Positions 1 to 8,711 of a stretch of 64,000 bases of DNA are shown piece after piece. The position numbers were made by a program, and so were the translations under genes. Position 1 is the stretch's first letter. Each line of letters opens with the position of its first letter. Below the pieces are notes generated by a model. It worked only from the letters and a program-made list of their open reading frames with translations. It was not told the origin of the DNA and did not search any database. Source of the stretch: SYLG01 sp965226945. GTDB taxonomy: Bacteria; Planctomycetota; Planctomycetia; Gemmatales; Gemmataceae. The stretch is taken from NCBI GenBank assembly GCA_965226945.1, contig OZ245717.1:1178001-1242000 (forward strand), read 5' to 3'.

Positions 1-146
1 TCCCAAAATTCGGCGGCGGCGACCGGTTCGGCTTCCTTGGCTTTGCCATCATCGTGGGGGCGCTTCCATAGAGAAAGCGCCCAGAGTGCCAGGACAAAGG
101 CCGTGACGCCAAACGCGATCAGTCCACCTGTTTTCGACCATTTCAT
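1..146 (-). CDS. N-terminus of a membrane-anchored protein (partial)
   Basis: An open frame on the minus strand begins with ATG at 146 and runs off the left edge, so only about 48 residues are visible. They start MKWSKTGGLIAFG and form one hydrophobic segment (about residues 8-26), followed by a basic and then an acidic/alanine-rich stretch. This fits a signal anchor with the bulk of the protein outside the membrane. It lies 40 bp downstream of spoVG on the same strand and could be the last gene of the ispE-spoVG run. No family can be assigned from this piece. Confidence 0.55.
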   Translation of the reverse strand, partial: MKWSKTGGLIAFGVTAFVLALWALSLWKRPHDDGKAKEAEPVAAAEFW

Positions 147-186
147 GGCAAGTTATCCGCAACCCAATCTCAGGCGCTTCCGGGCC

Positions 187-762
187 TCACTCCGCCGGAT
201 AGCGGTAACCGACCTGACGGAAATTCGACGGCTGGGGCCGGGCGCCATTTCCACGGGGAAGGGGTGGTTGATGCGGTGAATGACTTCGTAGCGGCCGGTT
301 GAGATCCGAAGCGGTCTGAGCGTAGCTCATCGGTTCGAAGTCTTGATCGATGTCTTCGTAATTGCAGACATATCCGGGCAATTTCGATTTTTCTCGTTCG
401 CCCAAAAACGCCTGGATCACCGACGACTGAATCTGCTCCCTGCAACTTGCGTGAATGGGGTGCGCGATGTCGGCATGGAGCTTGGTGCGGCCTTCCATCG
501 AACGCATCCCGCGCGATTCGTCGAGCCGATTGCCGCAAGAATTACAGAAACGCGCCTTCATTTGATTTTTAAAGCCGCAGCCATGGCAGCGGTCCATCAG
601 CTTGCGACTGGGCATCGCCACGAAGAAGCCCTTGGGACCGCCGATGATCTTGAGGTCGCGGACCACGAAGGCGTCGTCGAAGGTGATCGAACAAAAGGCA
701 AGGAGCCTTTCGTTTTCGCCGGAATCTTCGACCAGCTTGATTCGAACTTCGGTGATGTCCAT
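187..762 (-). CDS. spoVG: SpoVG-family regulator with C-terminal zinc ribbon
   Basis: Residues 1-55 match the SpoVG fold (start MDITEVRIKLV, then LAFCSITFDDAFVVRDLKII and the GPKGFFVAMPSRK segment). In known members SpoVG is a small nucleic-acid-binding regulator. Here it is extended by a CxxC-x10-CxxC zinc ribbon (Cys59, 62, 73, 76) and a C-terminal tail of about 110 residues, giving 191 residues instead of the usual 85-100. The ATG at 762 has a clear AGGAGGG Shine-Dalgarno. ispE lies 82 bp upstream on the same strand, and spoVG-ispE adjacency is common in bacteria. The planctomycete has no obvious sporulation role, so the name reflects family only; general RNA/DNA binding is inferred. Confidence 0.88.
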   Translation of the reverse strand: MDITEVRIKLVEDSGENERLLAFCSITFDDAFVVRDLKIIGGPKGFFVAMPSRKLMDRCHGCGFKNQMKARFCNSCGNRLDESRGMRSMEGRTKLHADIAHPIHASCREQIQSSVIQAFLGEREKSKLPGYVCNYEDIDQDFEPMSYAQTASDLNRPLRSHSPHQPPLPRGNGARPQPSNFRQVGYRYPAE

Positions 763-844
763 GGCGCCTGCCCTCCTTGGTCCGTTTTTCTCGATGCCGC
801 CTTACCGCGATACCTATGCGAGGAACCCACCTGGTTCCGCCGCG

Positions 845-1789
845 CTAACTCGTAAGCGTGTGAACCACCCTTACGGTTCGAAGCTCGGACTCGCTTCCCA
901 TCGTCCTTGACGGGTCGCAATCAAAGCCTCGAAATGGGGCGCTTTTCGCGATCCGGTTCGCGCCCCGGCAAGCTTCTGCCGCCGACGCATACAAACCAAA
1001 GATCACCGACCCGCTCCCGGTCATCAGGGAAGCCATGGCTCCGGCTTCCTTGAGCTTTCGTTTCCAAAAGGCCACCTGCGGTTGAAGGTTCAGGGCCGGA
1101 ACTTCGAGGCGGTTGAAAATCTCCCGCCCGACCGACTCCGTGGAACCTTCCTGCCAGGCCAGTAGAAAAGGATCCACCTTCTGGACCACTCCGGTCAATC
1201 TCAACGTCCCGTAGACCGTTCCGGTTGCCAGACCGAAGTTGGGCTGGACCATGACAAGCCAGTGCTTCTGAGGCGCCGGCTGATCCTGGCATCTCTCTCC
1301 CCGGCCAAAACAAAGTGCCGATGGGCCGCCCAGGAAAAAGGCGACATCGCTACCCAGTTGGGACGCCAACTCGACCAGCTGCTCCCGGCTATACCCGAGA
1401 TCCCAAAATCGATTCAAGCCCGTCAGGGTCGCGGCGGCATCGCTTGAACCGCCGCCGAGCCCCGCCTCGCGGGGAATCCTTTTATAAAGGGTGATGTGCA
1501 CACCAGGATTGCGGCCCGAATGAGCCGCCAACGCCCGAGCCGCCTTGAGCACCAGATTGCTTTCGCCTGCATCCAGGGTGGGATCGTCGATATTGAGATC
1601 AATCTGCCCCTCGGAATTCATATCGAACACAAGTCCGTCCCAGAGCGACACTTGAGACATGAAAGTCACAAGCTCGTGAAAGCCGTCGGGACGCTTGCCA
1701 AGTACCTCCAAAAACCAGTTGATTTTGGCAGGCGCGAAGAGGGTGAGCGGACGGCGAGGCATCGTGGAGCGCGACGTCCGGATGGCCAT
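845..1789 (-). CDS. ispE: 4-diphosphocytidyl-2-C-methyl-D-erythritol kinase
   Basis: This is a GHMP kinase of the MEP (non-mevalonate) isoprenoid pathway. It phosphorylates the 2-hydroxyl of CDP-methylerythritol with ATP in the cytosol. The N-terminal APAKINWFLEVLGKRPDGFHE segment and the glycine-rich ATP loop REAGLGGGSSDAAATL are characteristic, as is a C-terminal MTGSGSVIFGLY glycine motif. Length (314 residues) is normal. The start at 1789 gives a short extension before MPRRPLTLFAPAKIN; the internal ATG at 1762 is an equally plausible start. It heads the minus-strand run ispE-spoVG and is divergent from the DUF1501 gene at 2015, so promoters for both should lie in 1790-2014. Confidence 0.95.
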   Translation of the reverse strand: MAIRTSRSTMPRRPLTLFAPAKINWFLEVLGKRPDGFHELVTFMSQVSLWDGLVFDMNSEGQIDLNIDDPTLDAGESNLVLKAARALAAHSGRNPGVHITLYKRIPREAGLGGGSSDAAATLTGLNRFWDLGYSREQLVELASQLGSDVAFFLGGPSALCFGRGERCQDQPAPQKHWLVMVQPNFGLATGTVYGTLRLTGVVQKVDPFLLAWQEGSTESVGREIFNRLEVPALNLQPQVAFWKRKLKEAGAMASLMTGSGSVIFGLYASAAEACRGANRIAKSAPFRGFDCDPSRTMGSESELRTVRVVHTLTS

Positions 1790-2014
1790 GGTTCGTCCTC
1801 AAGGAAGCTTCAGAAGGGGCGGCGATGCCGCCGCCATTTCCCGCTCGTCGACAGCCGGTGGGAGCGGATCCCGTTGATACCCGAAATCGATGAGAGAAAA
1901 AAGTTCAGAAAGGCCGGAACCCAAAAGCCAATCTCGGGTTAAAATTCAAGCTGTCCTCATGAGGCACTACCGTCTTTTGCGATTGGTTTCCCGCCCTGCT
2001 CCGAGGAATTCCCC

Positions 2015-3319
2015 ATGTTTGCCTTTTTGGGTCAAAAACACCGCTTCTGCGATTTCGGCACGCGTAGGGATTTTTTGAAAGTCGGAACACTCGGGGTGGG
2101 GGCCGGCGCCCTGGATCTCTCCGGCTTGTTACAAGCCCGCGCCGCTTCGGCTTCGACGTCCGGCACGATCAAAAAAGGTTCCAAGGCGAAATCGGCCATC
2201 TTCGTTTACCTTCCCGGCGGACCTTCGCACATCGACATGTGGGACCCCAAGCCCGACGCCCCGAAGGAAATCCGCGGCGAATTCGTGGGCAAGGAAACCA
2301 ATATTCCCGGCATCCGCATCAGCGAGCATTTCGCGACTCAAGCATCGATGTTCCAGCATTTTGCGGCGGTTCGCGGCGTTGTCAGCGTGAATGAGCACTC
2401 CGACTCCCTGGTGATGACCGGCTATCCCGAAGCGGAAAACCGGATCGTCAATCACCCCAGTTTCGGATCGGTCATTTCGCGCATTCGCGGCGCCAGTGAA
2501 GATGGAATTCCGCCGTTTGTCAGCCTTCGCGGGTTGGCCAGGGGGACCGAACCAGGTTACCTGGGGGTGGCTCACCGGCCCTTTACCCCCGACGGTCAAG
2601 GCGTAGCCAATCTGCGGCCCAACCAGGCGAATTCGGGGGAGCGGCTTTCCAAGCGCAAGGACCTGCTCAATCAATTCGACGATTTTCGCAAGACATCCGA
2701 TACGAGCGGAACCGCCGAAGGGATGGATCAATTCGCAAGCCGAGCTTTTGAGATCGTCACTTCCGGCACGGTGCGCAAGGCGCTCGATTTGAGCAAGGAA
2801 GAACCCAAGTCTCGCGAGAAATACAAGGGAATCGAAAACTTCTTGACCGCAAGGCGATTGATCGAAGCGGGAGTCGGCTGCCTCACCCTTTCTTATGGCG
2901 GCTGGGATACCCACCAGGGCAATTTCACGACCTTGAAGAGGCAGCTTCCGATCCTCGATCGCGCGCTCACCAATCTTGTTAGCGACCTCCATGATCGCGG
3001 CATGCTGGACGAAGTCGCGATTGTCGTCTGGGGCGAATTCGGCAGAACCCCCAAGGTGAACGGCACGGCCGGCCGCGATCACTGGCCTTCCGCCATGAAT
3101 GCGCTGCTTGCGGGTGGCGGCATGAAAACCGGCCAGGTCGTTGGCGCCACCAATGCTCAGGGGGAAAAGCCCCGCGAAAAAGGCTACTCGGCGCAGCGCA
3201 TCCTCGCGACGCTTTATGCCGCTCTTGGTATCGACCCGGGCCAGACCTTTGTCGACGGCTTCGGCCGTCCGCAATACATCCTGTCCGAACGAGATCCGAT
3301 CCACGAACTGCTTGCCTGA
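2015..3319 (+). CDS. DUF1501 family exported protein (Tat signal)
   Basis: The 434-residue protein has a twin-arginine signal (TRRDFLKVGTLGVGAGAL, about residues 16-34), followed by the DUF1501 body. That body includes PGGPSHIDMWDPKP, a conserved NEHSDSLVMTGYP region and, near the C-terminus, VVWGEFGRTPKVNGTAGRDHWP. DUF1501 belongs to the alkaline phosphatase/sulfatase-like superfamily; its substrate is unknown. In planctomycetes these genes are usually paired with DUF1549/DUF1553 cytochrome genes, as here (next gene starts about 80 bp later). The ATG at 2015 follows a GAGGAA ribosome-binding site. Export by Tat suggests it folds in the cytoplasm with a cofactor or metal. Biochemical role not known. 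Confidence 0.9.
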   Translation: MFAFLGQKHRFCDFGTRRDFLKVGTLGVGAGALDLSGLLQARAASASTSGTIKKGSKAKSAIFVYLPGGPSHIDMWDPKPDAPKEIRGEFVGKETNIPGIRISEHFATQASMFQHFAAVRGVVSVNEHSDSLVMTGYPEAENRIVNHPSFGSVISRIRGASEDGIPPFVSLRGLARGTEPGYLGVAHRPFTPDGQGVANLRPNQANSGERLSKRKDLLNQFDDFRKTSDTSGTAEGMDQFASRAFEIVTSGTVRKALDLSKEEPKSREKYKGIENFLTARRLIEAGVGCLTLSYGGWDTHQGNFTTLKRQLPILDRALTNLVSDLHDRGMLDEVAIVVWGEFGRTPKVNGTAGRDHWPSAMNALLAGGGMKTGQVVGATNAQGEKPREKGYSAQRILATLYAALGIDPGQTFVDGFGRPQYILSERDPIHELLA

Positions 3320-3399
3320 TGGATTCCTTGATTCCGTAGCCCGCCACACTCCCCTCCCCGGTCCATTGACCGGGACGCCTTGATGGAATGGAACCGAAC

Positions 3400-5934
3400 A
3401 TGACGCGTGCCTCTCTTGTTCTTCTTTTCTTGATGGGGCTGTTATTACCATTTCACTCGAGCGTCTTGGCCGCCGATCGCCCCGGTCCGAGTGACAATGG
3501 TGGTTCCTCGAAAATCCCCGCGATCGAATCGATTGCAGTCGATCCTCCCAGCCTGAAACTGGTCGGGTCGGATTCTTCAATCCAGGTCGCCGTCAACGGC
3601 TTGTCGGCATCCGGACGGCACTTCGACCTGGGTGCGGAAACCACCTTTTCGATTCAGGGCGAGTTGAACTCCCCGGTGGCCCAGGTCAATTCCAAAGGAC
3701 GCGTCACCCCCCTGCAAAACGGCAAGGCGCCATTGCAAATCGTCTTTCGCGGCAAGACCATGCAGGTGCCGGTGGAGGTCAGCGGGTTTGCCGAGAATCA
3801 GCCGATCCATTTCACCAACGACATTGTTCCGGTTTTGACCAAGTTCGGCTGCAACGCCGGCGGCTGCCATGGCAAGCTGTCTGGCCAAAACGGATTTCGC
3901 CTCTCTTTATTGGGGTTTGATCCGGAATTGGACTACATGACGCTGGTCCAGGAAGGCCGGGGGCGAAGGATCAGCCCCTCGGCGCCAGAACGCAGTCCCC
4001 TGCTCTTGAAAGCCACCGGCGCTGTCGGACACGGCGGCGGCCGCAAAATTGACCCCGATTCCGATGAATTCAAGTTGCTTTGCCGCTGGATCGCCATGGG
4101 CAGCCCCTGGGGCGCGGCCACCGACCCAACACTCTCTTCCATCCAGGTTGCCCCCAACGACCGGATTTTGAACCGCTTTGCCCGCCAGCAACTGCGCGTC
4201 GTCGCCACCTACTCCGATGGAGCACAAAAGGACATCACCCGCCGCGTCCAGTTTGAAAGCAATCAAGCGGAGATTGCCTCGGTCGATAACGACGGCCTGG
4301 TCCGCACTCATGCGCAAACCGGTGAAGCGGCCATCATGGCGCGCTATCAAGGTCAGGTGGTCGTCTTCCGCGCCTCGGTGCCGATGGAAAAAGCCCCGGA
4401 TTCTTATGCCTTTCAGCCCAAGACCCTGGTCGACGAACCGATTTTGAAACAATGGCGCCGCATGAACTTGGCCCCCTCGCCAAGAGCCAGCGATGAAGAG
4501 TGGCTGCGCCGTGTTTACCTCGACTTGACCGGCACCCTCCCCTCCCCCGCCGACATCGCTTCCTTCAAGGCGAATGCGTCCCCTGGCAAAGACGCGGACC
4601 TGGTGGACAAGCTTCTGGATTCGGAAGAGTACGCGGCGCTCTTTGCCCAGAAATGGGCTGACATTTTGCGCGTCAAACGAGGCAACCAACCCGAGCGAGC
4701 CCGGGGTACGTTCCTCTTTTACGACTGGATCCGCACGGCCATGCGCGAAGACAAGCCGTATGACCAGTTCGTACGCGAGATCGTGACCGCCCTGGGCACC
4801 GAGGAGAATTGCCCCCCCGTGGTCTGGTACAAGGACCTGCAAACGGCCGATCAATTCGTCGACAATGTCTCGCAGGTGTTCCTGGGCAGCCGGCTGCAAT
4901 GCGCCCAGTGCCATCATCACCCCTACGAGAAGTGGAGCCAGGACGACTACTGGGGCGTCGCCGCCTTTTTTGGTCGCGTGGCGCGCAAACCCTCGCCCGT
5001 GCCCGGAATTCTCGTGCAAAACAATAACAATCAACGGCAGATCGTTTACCTGCGCTCGACAGGCAATGTCATCAACAAGCGCACGAACAAGCCAGCCAGA
5101 CCGCGCCCACTCGATAGCGAAGTGTTGGAAGTCGATCCCGAACGCGATACACGCCATCAACTGGTCGACTGGATGACGAAACCCGCCAATCCCTTCCTGG
5201 CGCCCTCGGTGGCCAATCGTTACTGGTCCTTCTTTTTCACCAAGGGGCTGGTGGACCCGGTGGACGATTTCCGGGTGAGCAACCCGCCGAGCAATCCCGA
5301 ACTGCTCAACGCCCTTGCCAACGACCTGGTGCGCTACGGCTGGAGTTTGAAACGGCTTTGCCGCGTGCTGACGACCAGCGAGGCCTACCGTTTGTCGAGC
5401 GACCCGATTCCCGCCAATCAGGAAGACCGCCAGTCATTTGCTCGTCACTACCCCAAGCGCATGCCGGCGGAAGTCTTTCTTGATGCCGTGTGCCAAGTGA
5501 CGGGGTCGCCTGCCAACTTCAATGGCCTGCCCACCGATACCCACGCGCCCAGGCGCGCGATCATGCTGCCCGACGAGTCGTTTAGCAGCTATTTCCTCGA
5601 TGTGTTCGGCCGACCGCAAAGGCAAAGCGCCTGCGAGTGTGAACGCGTGGGCGAAGCGAACCTGGCGCAGATTCTGCACATGCTCAATTCGGACGAAGTG
5701 CAAACGCGCATCAGCGGCATGACCGCTCGCGCCGACAAATTGGCGCGCGATCCCCGGCCTCACGAGGTCAAGGTGCGTGAGTTGTTCCAATTGGCGCTGG
5801 GTCACGACCCCGATCCGAATAAACTGAAACTGGCGTTGGAGCACATCACGCAGGCTGGGAAGAACACGAAATCGGCCTATGAGAACATCGTGTGGGCGTT
5901 GATTAACACCAAGGAATTTGCGTTCGTGCGGTGA
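3400..5934 (+). CDS. Ig-like / c-type cytochrome / DUF1549-DUF1553 exported protein
   Basis: This is the planctomycete cytochrome-type partner of the DUF1501 gene. A Sec signal peptide (MTRASLVLLFLMGLLL...) leads into a bacterial Ig-like domain (about residues 35-130). A cytochrome-like segment with CNAGGCHG follows near residue 150, then a second Ig-like stretch, DUF1549 (about residues 345-545, containing the haem-type motif CAQCHHHP near residue 500) and DUF1553 to the end. ATG 3400 has GGAA about 7 bp upstream; ATG 3388 in frame would add four residues. It is probably co-transcribed with the upstream gene and ends at a hairpin (5962-5988). A role in periplasmic redox or polysaccharide processing has been proposed for such pairs, but the function is not established. 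Confidence 0.9.
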   Translation: MTRASLVLLFLMGLLLPFHSSVLAADRPGPSDNGGSSKIPAIESIAVDPPSLKLVGSDSSIQVAVNGLSASGRHFDLGAETTFSIQGELNSPVAQVNSKGRVTPLQNGKAPLQIVFRGKTMQVPVEVSGFAENQPIHFTNDIVPVLTKFGCNAGGCHGKLSGQNGFRLSLLGFDPELDYMTLVQEGRGRRISPSAPERSPLLLKATGAVGHGGGRKIDPDSDEFKLLCRWIAMGSPWGAATDPTLSSIQVAPNDRILNRFARQQLRVVATYSDGAQKDITRRVQFESNQAEIASVDNDGLVRTHAQTGEAAIMARYQGQVVVFRASVPMEKAPDSYAFQPKTLVDEPILKQWRRMNLAPSPRASDEEWLRRVYLDLTGTLPSPADIASFKANASPGKDADLVDKLLDSEEYAALFAQKWADILRVKRGNQPERARGTFLFYDWIRTAMREDKPYDQFVREIVTALGTEENCPPVVWYKDLQTADQFVDNVSQVFLGSRLQCAQCHHHPYEKWSQDDYWGVAAFFGRVARKPSPVPGILVQNNNNQRQIVYLRSTGNVINKRTNKPARPRPLDSEVLEVDPERDTRHQLVDWMTKPANPFLAPSVANRYWSFFFTKGLVDPVDDFRVSNPPSNPELLNALANDLVRYGWSLKRLCRVLTTSEAYRLSSDPIPANQEDRQSFARHYPKRMPAEVFLDAVCQVTGSPANFNGLPTDTHAPRRAIMLPDESFSSYFLDVFGRPQRQSACECERVGEANLAQILHMLNSDEVQTRISGMTARADKLARDPRPHEVKVRELFQLALGHDPDPNKLKLALEHITQAGKNTKSAYENIVWALINTKEFAFVR

Positions 5935-5961
5935 GCCCAAGGCAGAAGTTGAGCGGTTGAG

Positions 5962-5988
5962 AATACGGCCCTATTTCGGGGCCGTATT
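5962..5988 (+). terminator. Hairpin terminator after the DUF1501/DUF1549 pair
   Basis: A perfect 10-bp inverted repeat (AATACGGCCC / GGGCCGTATT) with a 7-nt loop lies 28 bp after the stop codon of the DUF1549/DUF1553 gene. The T tract after it is weak (CATTCCTT), so termination may be imperfect. From 5989 to 6220 no gene or further structure was seen. Confidence 0.65.
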
Positions 5989-6220
5989 CATTCCTTGGGA
6001 ATTAGCTCTCTTGATTGTTTTGATGTCGTTTGTCTTTTAGTCGCCGGATCAAGAGACCGCCGATCAAAACGCTGAGCACGGGCACAGAAATAAATTCTTC
6101 CTACGTAGCAGCGCTTAGCGAGTCGTGTTTTGTCGTTTTTATATACAGATAATCCTGCCCACTTACAGAATCCGTTTTCAAGGTCTTTGTGCCGTAGGCC
6201 CCTGGAAGGTCCAATCGTCT

Positions 6221-6913
6221 CTACAACACCCTCCAGAACAAGTAGACACTCAAGACGAGAAGAATCACAGATACCGCCAGCGGCGCAATGCAGCGACGGT
6301 CAAATGTGCGCAACCATATATATCCGTTCGTACCGGCGCCGAACATTCCCCCCATGAACGGACCAGCCACCCAGTTGCTTGGACGGTGCGCAAGCGCAGA
6401 GCGATCCAGCCATTCACATGCAGCGAGCATCACCGCGAGAGCAGGCCCTAGCCAGAGGAAGAATCCAAATAGGCGCCGCTCTTTGTAGTGGCAGTAGCGC
6501 CGGTACACGGTTGCTGAGTGAGTTCGCCCGCCAGCGACGATTCGCTCATTGCACTCGGGGCAGCATCTCGTCAACACGAGTCGTTTGCCTCCGGGCAGAA
6601 TGTCCTTGTGGCACGATGGACACAGCATTTTGAATCGTTGGGCGAAATGAGCCGCGAAGCAAATCGTGGGGAAGAAGATTACCATTCCCGAAAGCGGCGC
6701 AAGGCCGGGAATCATATCGCGGACCGTATCGCCCAATCGGCTCGCGACCCATGTCCCCAAAGGCTCCTTGAAGGAGATGAAGAGACTGAACATACCGATC
6801 ATCGCCAGAAACATCCCCGCGACTGCGCCGGCCATCCCAAGCACCAGCGCCCACCAGCGGCGTGCCGACATCTCGCGGATTTCTTGCTCGGTGAGCATGG
6901 TGGCTCGGATCAT
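6221..6913 (-). CDS. Membrane protein with central zinc ribbon, copy 1
   Basis: The 230-residue protein has about four hydrophobic segments: two N-terminal (about 25-50 and 70-90) and two C-terminal (about 150-170 and 205-228). Between them is a cytosol-type zinc ribbon with CPSCHKD ... RCCPECNERI. The overall plan and many residues match the next upstream gene (6914-7591), for example the MLCPSCHKDILPGG and GTNGYIWLRTFDRR segments, so the two are tandem paralogues. Its ATG at 6913 directly abuts the stop codon of the upstream gene, implying co-translation; ATG 6898 (MLTEQEIREM) is an alternative start. I do not recognise the family and assign no function. Confidence 0.75.
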   Translation of the reverse strand: MIRATMLTEQEIREMSARRWWALVLGMAGAVAGMFLAMIGMFSLFISFKEPLGTWVASRLGDTVRDMIPGLAPLSGMVIFFPTICFAAHFAQRFKMLCPSCHKDILPGGKRLVLTRCCPECNERIVAGGRTHSATVYRRYCHYKERRLFGFFLWLGPALAVMLAACEWLDRSALAHRPSNWVAGPFMGGMFGAGTNGYIWLRTFDRRCIAPLAVSVILLVLSVYLFWRVL

Positions 6914-7591
6914 CTACAATGTTCGCCAGAACAAGAAGGCACCCAGCCCCAAGAAAACGACGGACACCACCAGTGGTGGGACATAACGACGATCCCATGT
7001 ACGCAGCCACGAATATCCAGCGGTGCCTGCGCCAAAAAATCCCCCACCGAAGCATGGGCCCGCCACAGATCTGTAGGGGTGCTGAAAGGCCGAGCCATCC
7101 AACAACAGGCCAGCAATGAAAAGCAAAGTGAAGGCAGGCCCAGACCAGAGCCAATACTTAAGAAAGTGCCGTGATTGGATCGAGTGTCGGCGCCGCCACG
7201 CGGCCTCGGAATGAGCCCGTCCGGAGAGGATCCGCTCCGTGCATGCGGTGCAGCATCGCGTCAACTGGACTTGGCGGATGTTGGGCAAAATGTCCTGATG
7301 GCAAGACGGGCACAGGACTTTGAATCGCTTGAGGTAGCGCTCCAAAAGCCACATGGGGAGGAGAAAGCCCGCGAATCCCGAGAGCGGGACCAGGAGCTGA
7401 ATTGGTTCGCCGGCCGAATCGCCGGTTCCGCCCGCTAACCCCGCGATCTGAGATTCCTTAAAGTAGGCCAGAAAGCAGCCCAAAACGAGCATGCCGAGGC
7501 ACGCCATCCCTGCCGCGCCGGTGGCTCCGGCCAAGAACCACCACCCGCGACGTGCCACCATTTTTTCGATTTCGTGTTCCATCTGCATCAT
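6914..7591 (-). CDS. Membrane protein with central zinc ribbon, copy 2
   Basis: First gene of a tandem pair. The 225-residue protein begins MMQMEHEIEKMVARRGWWF. It has two hydrophobic segments (about 20-45 and 65-80), a zinc ribbon (VLCPSCHQDILPN ... RCCTACTERIL), and two C-terminal hydrophobic segments. The conserved tail GTAGYSWLRTWDRRYVPPLVVS matches copy 1. Both copies begin with a short charged helix containing an E-I/M-x-x-x-A-R-R pattern. Conserved cysteine pairs in both suggest that metal binding is kept under selection. Function unknown; a membrane-bound regulator or assembly factor are possibilities only. Confidence 0.75.
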   Translation of the reverse strand: MMQMEHEIEKMVARRGWWFLAGATGAAGMACLGMLVLGCFLAYFKESQIAGLAGGTGDSAGEPIQLLVPLSGFAGFLLPMWLLERYLKRFKVLCPSCHQDILPNIRQVQLTRCCTACTERILSGRAHSEAAWRRRHSIQSRHFLKYWLWSGPAFTLLFIAGLLLDGSAFQHPYRSVAGPCFGGGFFGAGTAGYSWLRTWDRRYVPPLVVSVVFLGLGAFLFWRTL

Positions 7592-7912
7592 TCATTCTCC
7601 AAGGCGCATCGCTGCGGGCGAAGTGCGTCGGAGGAAGGCCGTGGCACGGTTAGGTTGACCGAGAAGTCGCTGGAGCCAACATCGCATTGTCGAAACAAGG
7701 TGGCCTTAAAAATGCCCCAATCACATCAGGAGCCGCGACCGACCATCTTAATTCCTATTTCATCCCTACATGCATCCTATCTCCGGGCGCAGTTGGGGCA
7801 CAAAAAAACGGTTACAGCGGGAACAAGATAAATAAGTGGCCTAAGAGGGCAAGAGAAAAAGGTAAAGGCCATCTCTTTAGGCCAGTGTTCGCTTCTTGAG
7901 ATGAGGCGGCAA
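7592..7912. other. Intergenic region with one hairpin
   Basis: This 321-bp gap lies between the zinc-ribbon pair and the dihydrofolate-reductase-like gene. Apart from the hairpin at 7837-7884 (listed separately) and presumably the promoter of the pair near 7600-7700, I see no gene, RNA or repeat. Short open frames here have no recognisable protein character. Confidence 0.5.
7837..7884 (-). terminator. Probable terminator of the RibD-like reductase gene
   Basis: Inverted repeat TGGCCTAAGAG / CTCTTTAGGCCA (11-12 bp with one mismatch) around a 25-nt loop, 28 bp downstream of the minus-strand stop codon at 7913. On the minus strand it is followed by CTTATTTATC, a weak T-rich tail. Confidence 0.5.
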
Positions 7913-8476
7913 CTACGCTTGAGGTTCTGGATGCGGCATCTCATGAGGGATTTCACTGGTTCGGCGATAATGCAATTGCGCCAATCCGGAGTGGAAACTG
8001 CGGGATTCCAACAGTGTCAACTTCTCGAGCGGACCATCATTTCCAAAGAGCGGGATGCCGCCACCCAAAATGAGGGGAATGACGGATATCAAATATTCGC
8101 TAATGAGACCTTCCTCGCGAAAGGCCGAGGCCAGGTGCGCCCCGCCGATCAACCAGGCGCGCTTCTTTCCCAGCGTTGCGAGATGCTGCAGTCCCTGACG
8201 CGGTGATTGTGTGAAGGGGACGACTTGGGGAGGGCAGCTTCCCGGATCACTTTGGGTGAATAACAATGCCGGCTTTTCCGAGTAGGGCCAATCGCCAAAT
8301 TCCATGATCTGGTCATAGGTCTTGCGGCCGATGAGCAAAGAATCGACCGATTCGAAAAATCCCTTGTAGCCGTGATCTTCGCCGGCATGTTCAAAATTTG
8401 ACAGCCAATCGAGGCCACCCTCGGGCGATGCGATGAAGCCGTCCACGCTCGCGGTGACGTAGTAAACCACTTCCAT
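7913..8476 (-). CDS. Dihydrofolate reductase family protein (RibD C-terminal-like)
   Basis: The 187-residue protein has the RibD/DHFR-like fold signature: N-terminal VVYYVTASVDGFIASPEGG, the middle LLIGRKTYDQIMEFGDWPYS, and AWLIGGAHLASAFREEGLISEY before the LILGGGIPLF strand. Members are NAD(P)H-dependent reductases related to the riboflavin biosynthesis enzyme RibD, but stand-alone copies such as this are mostly of unknown substrate. It is the last of three small minus-strand genes (VOC, GyrI-like, this one), 235 bp after the GyrI-like gene, and may have its own promoter. A terminator-like hairpin follows. True DHFR (FolA) is less likely because the folate-site motifs are absent. Confidence 0.85.
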   Translation of the reverse strand: MEVVYYVTASVDGFIASPEGGLDWLSNFEHAGEDHGYKGFFESVDSLLIGRKTYDQIMEFGDWPYSEKPALLFTQSDPGSCPPQVVPFTQSPRQGLQHLATLGKKRAWLIGGAHLASAFREEGLISEYLISVIPLILGGGIPLFGNDGPLEKLTLLESRSFHSGLAQLHYRRTSEIPHEMPHPEPQA

Positions 8477-8711
8477 GGACGAGACACCGCAACAGGAGAA
8501 CGAAGAGATGGGAGACCAACCAAGTCTAACTCAAGTTAAGCGGCCTAGCCGATTGGATGGACGATTCCGGCAGGGTTTTGAGATTTTTTCCGGCCGCAAA
8601 GAATGAAACTCAAGTGCGATACAAGAAAGTGACCAACCTTCAGAAGGCCGCAAGATCGCGGTGCAGGCCGCTCGAGGGTCGAACTTCTCAGGTCATCCTC
8701 CTTCATCGTTT

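Noticed and set aside
2129..3580. 483-codon minus-strand frame opposite the DUF1501 gene
   Set aside because: No recognisable motifs, extends into the next gene, and the plus strand carries a clear Tat-exported family.
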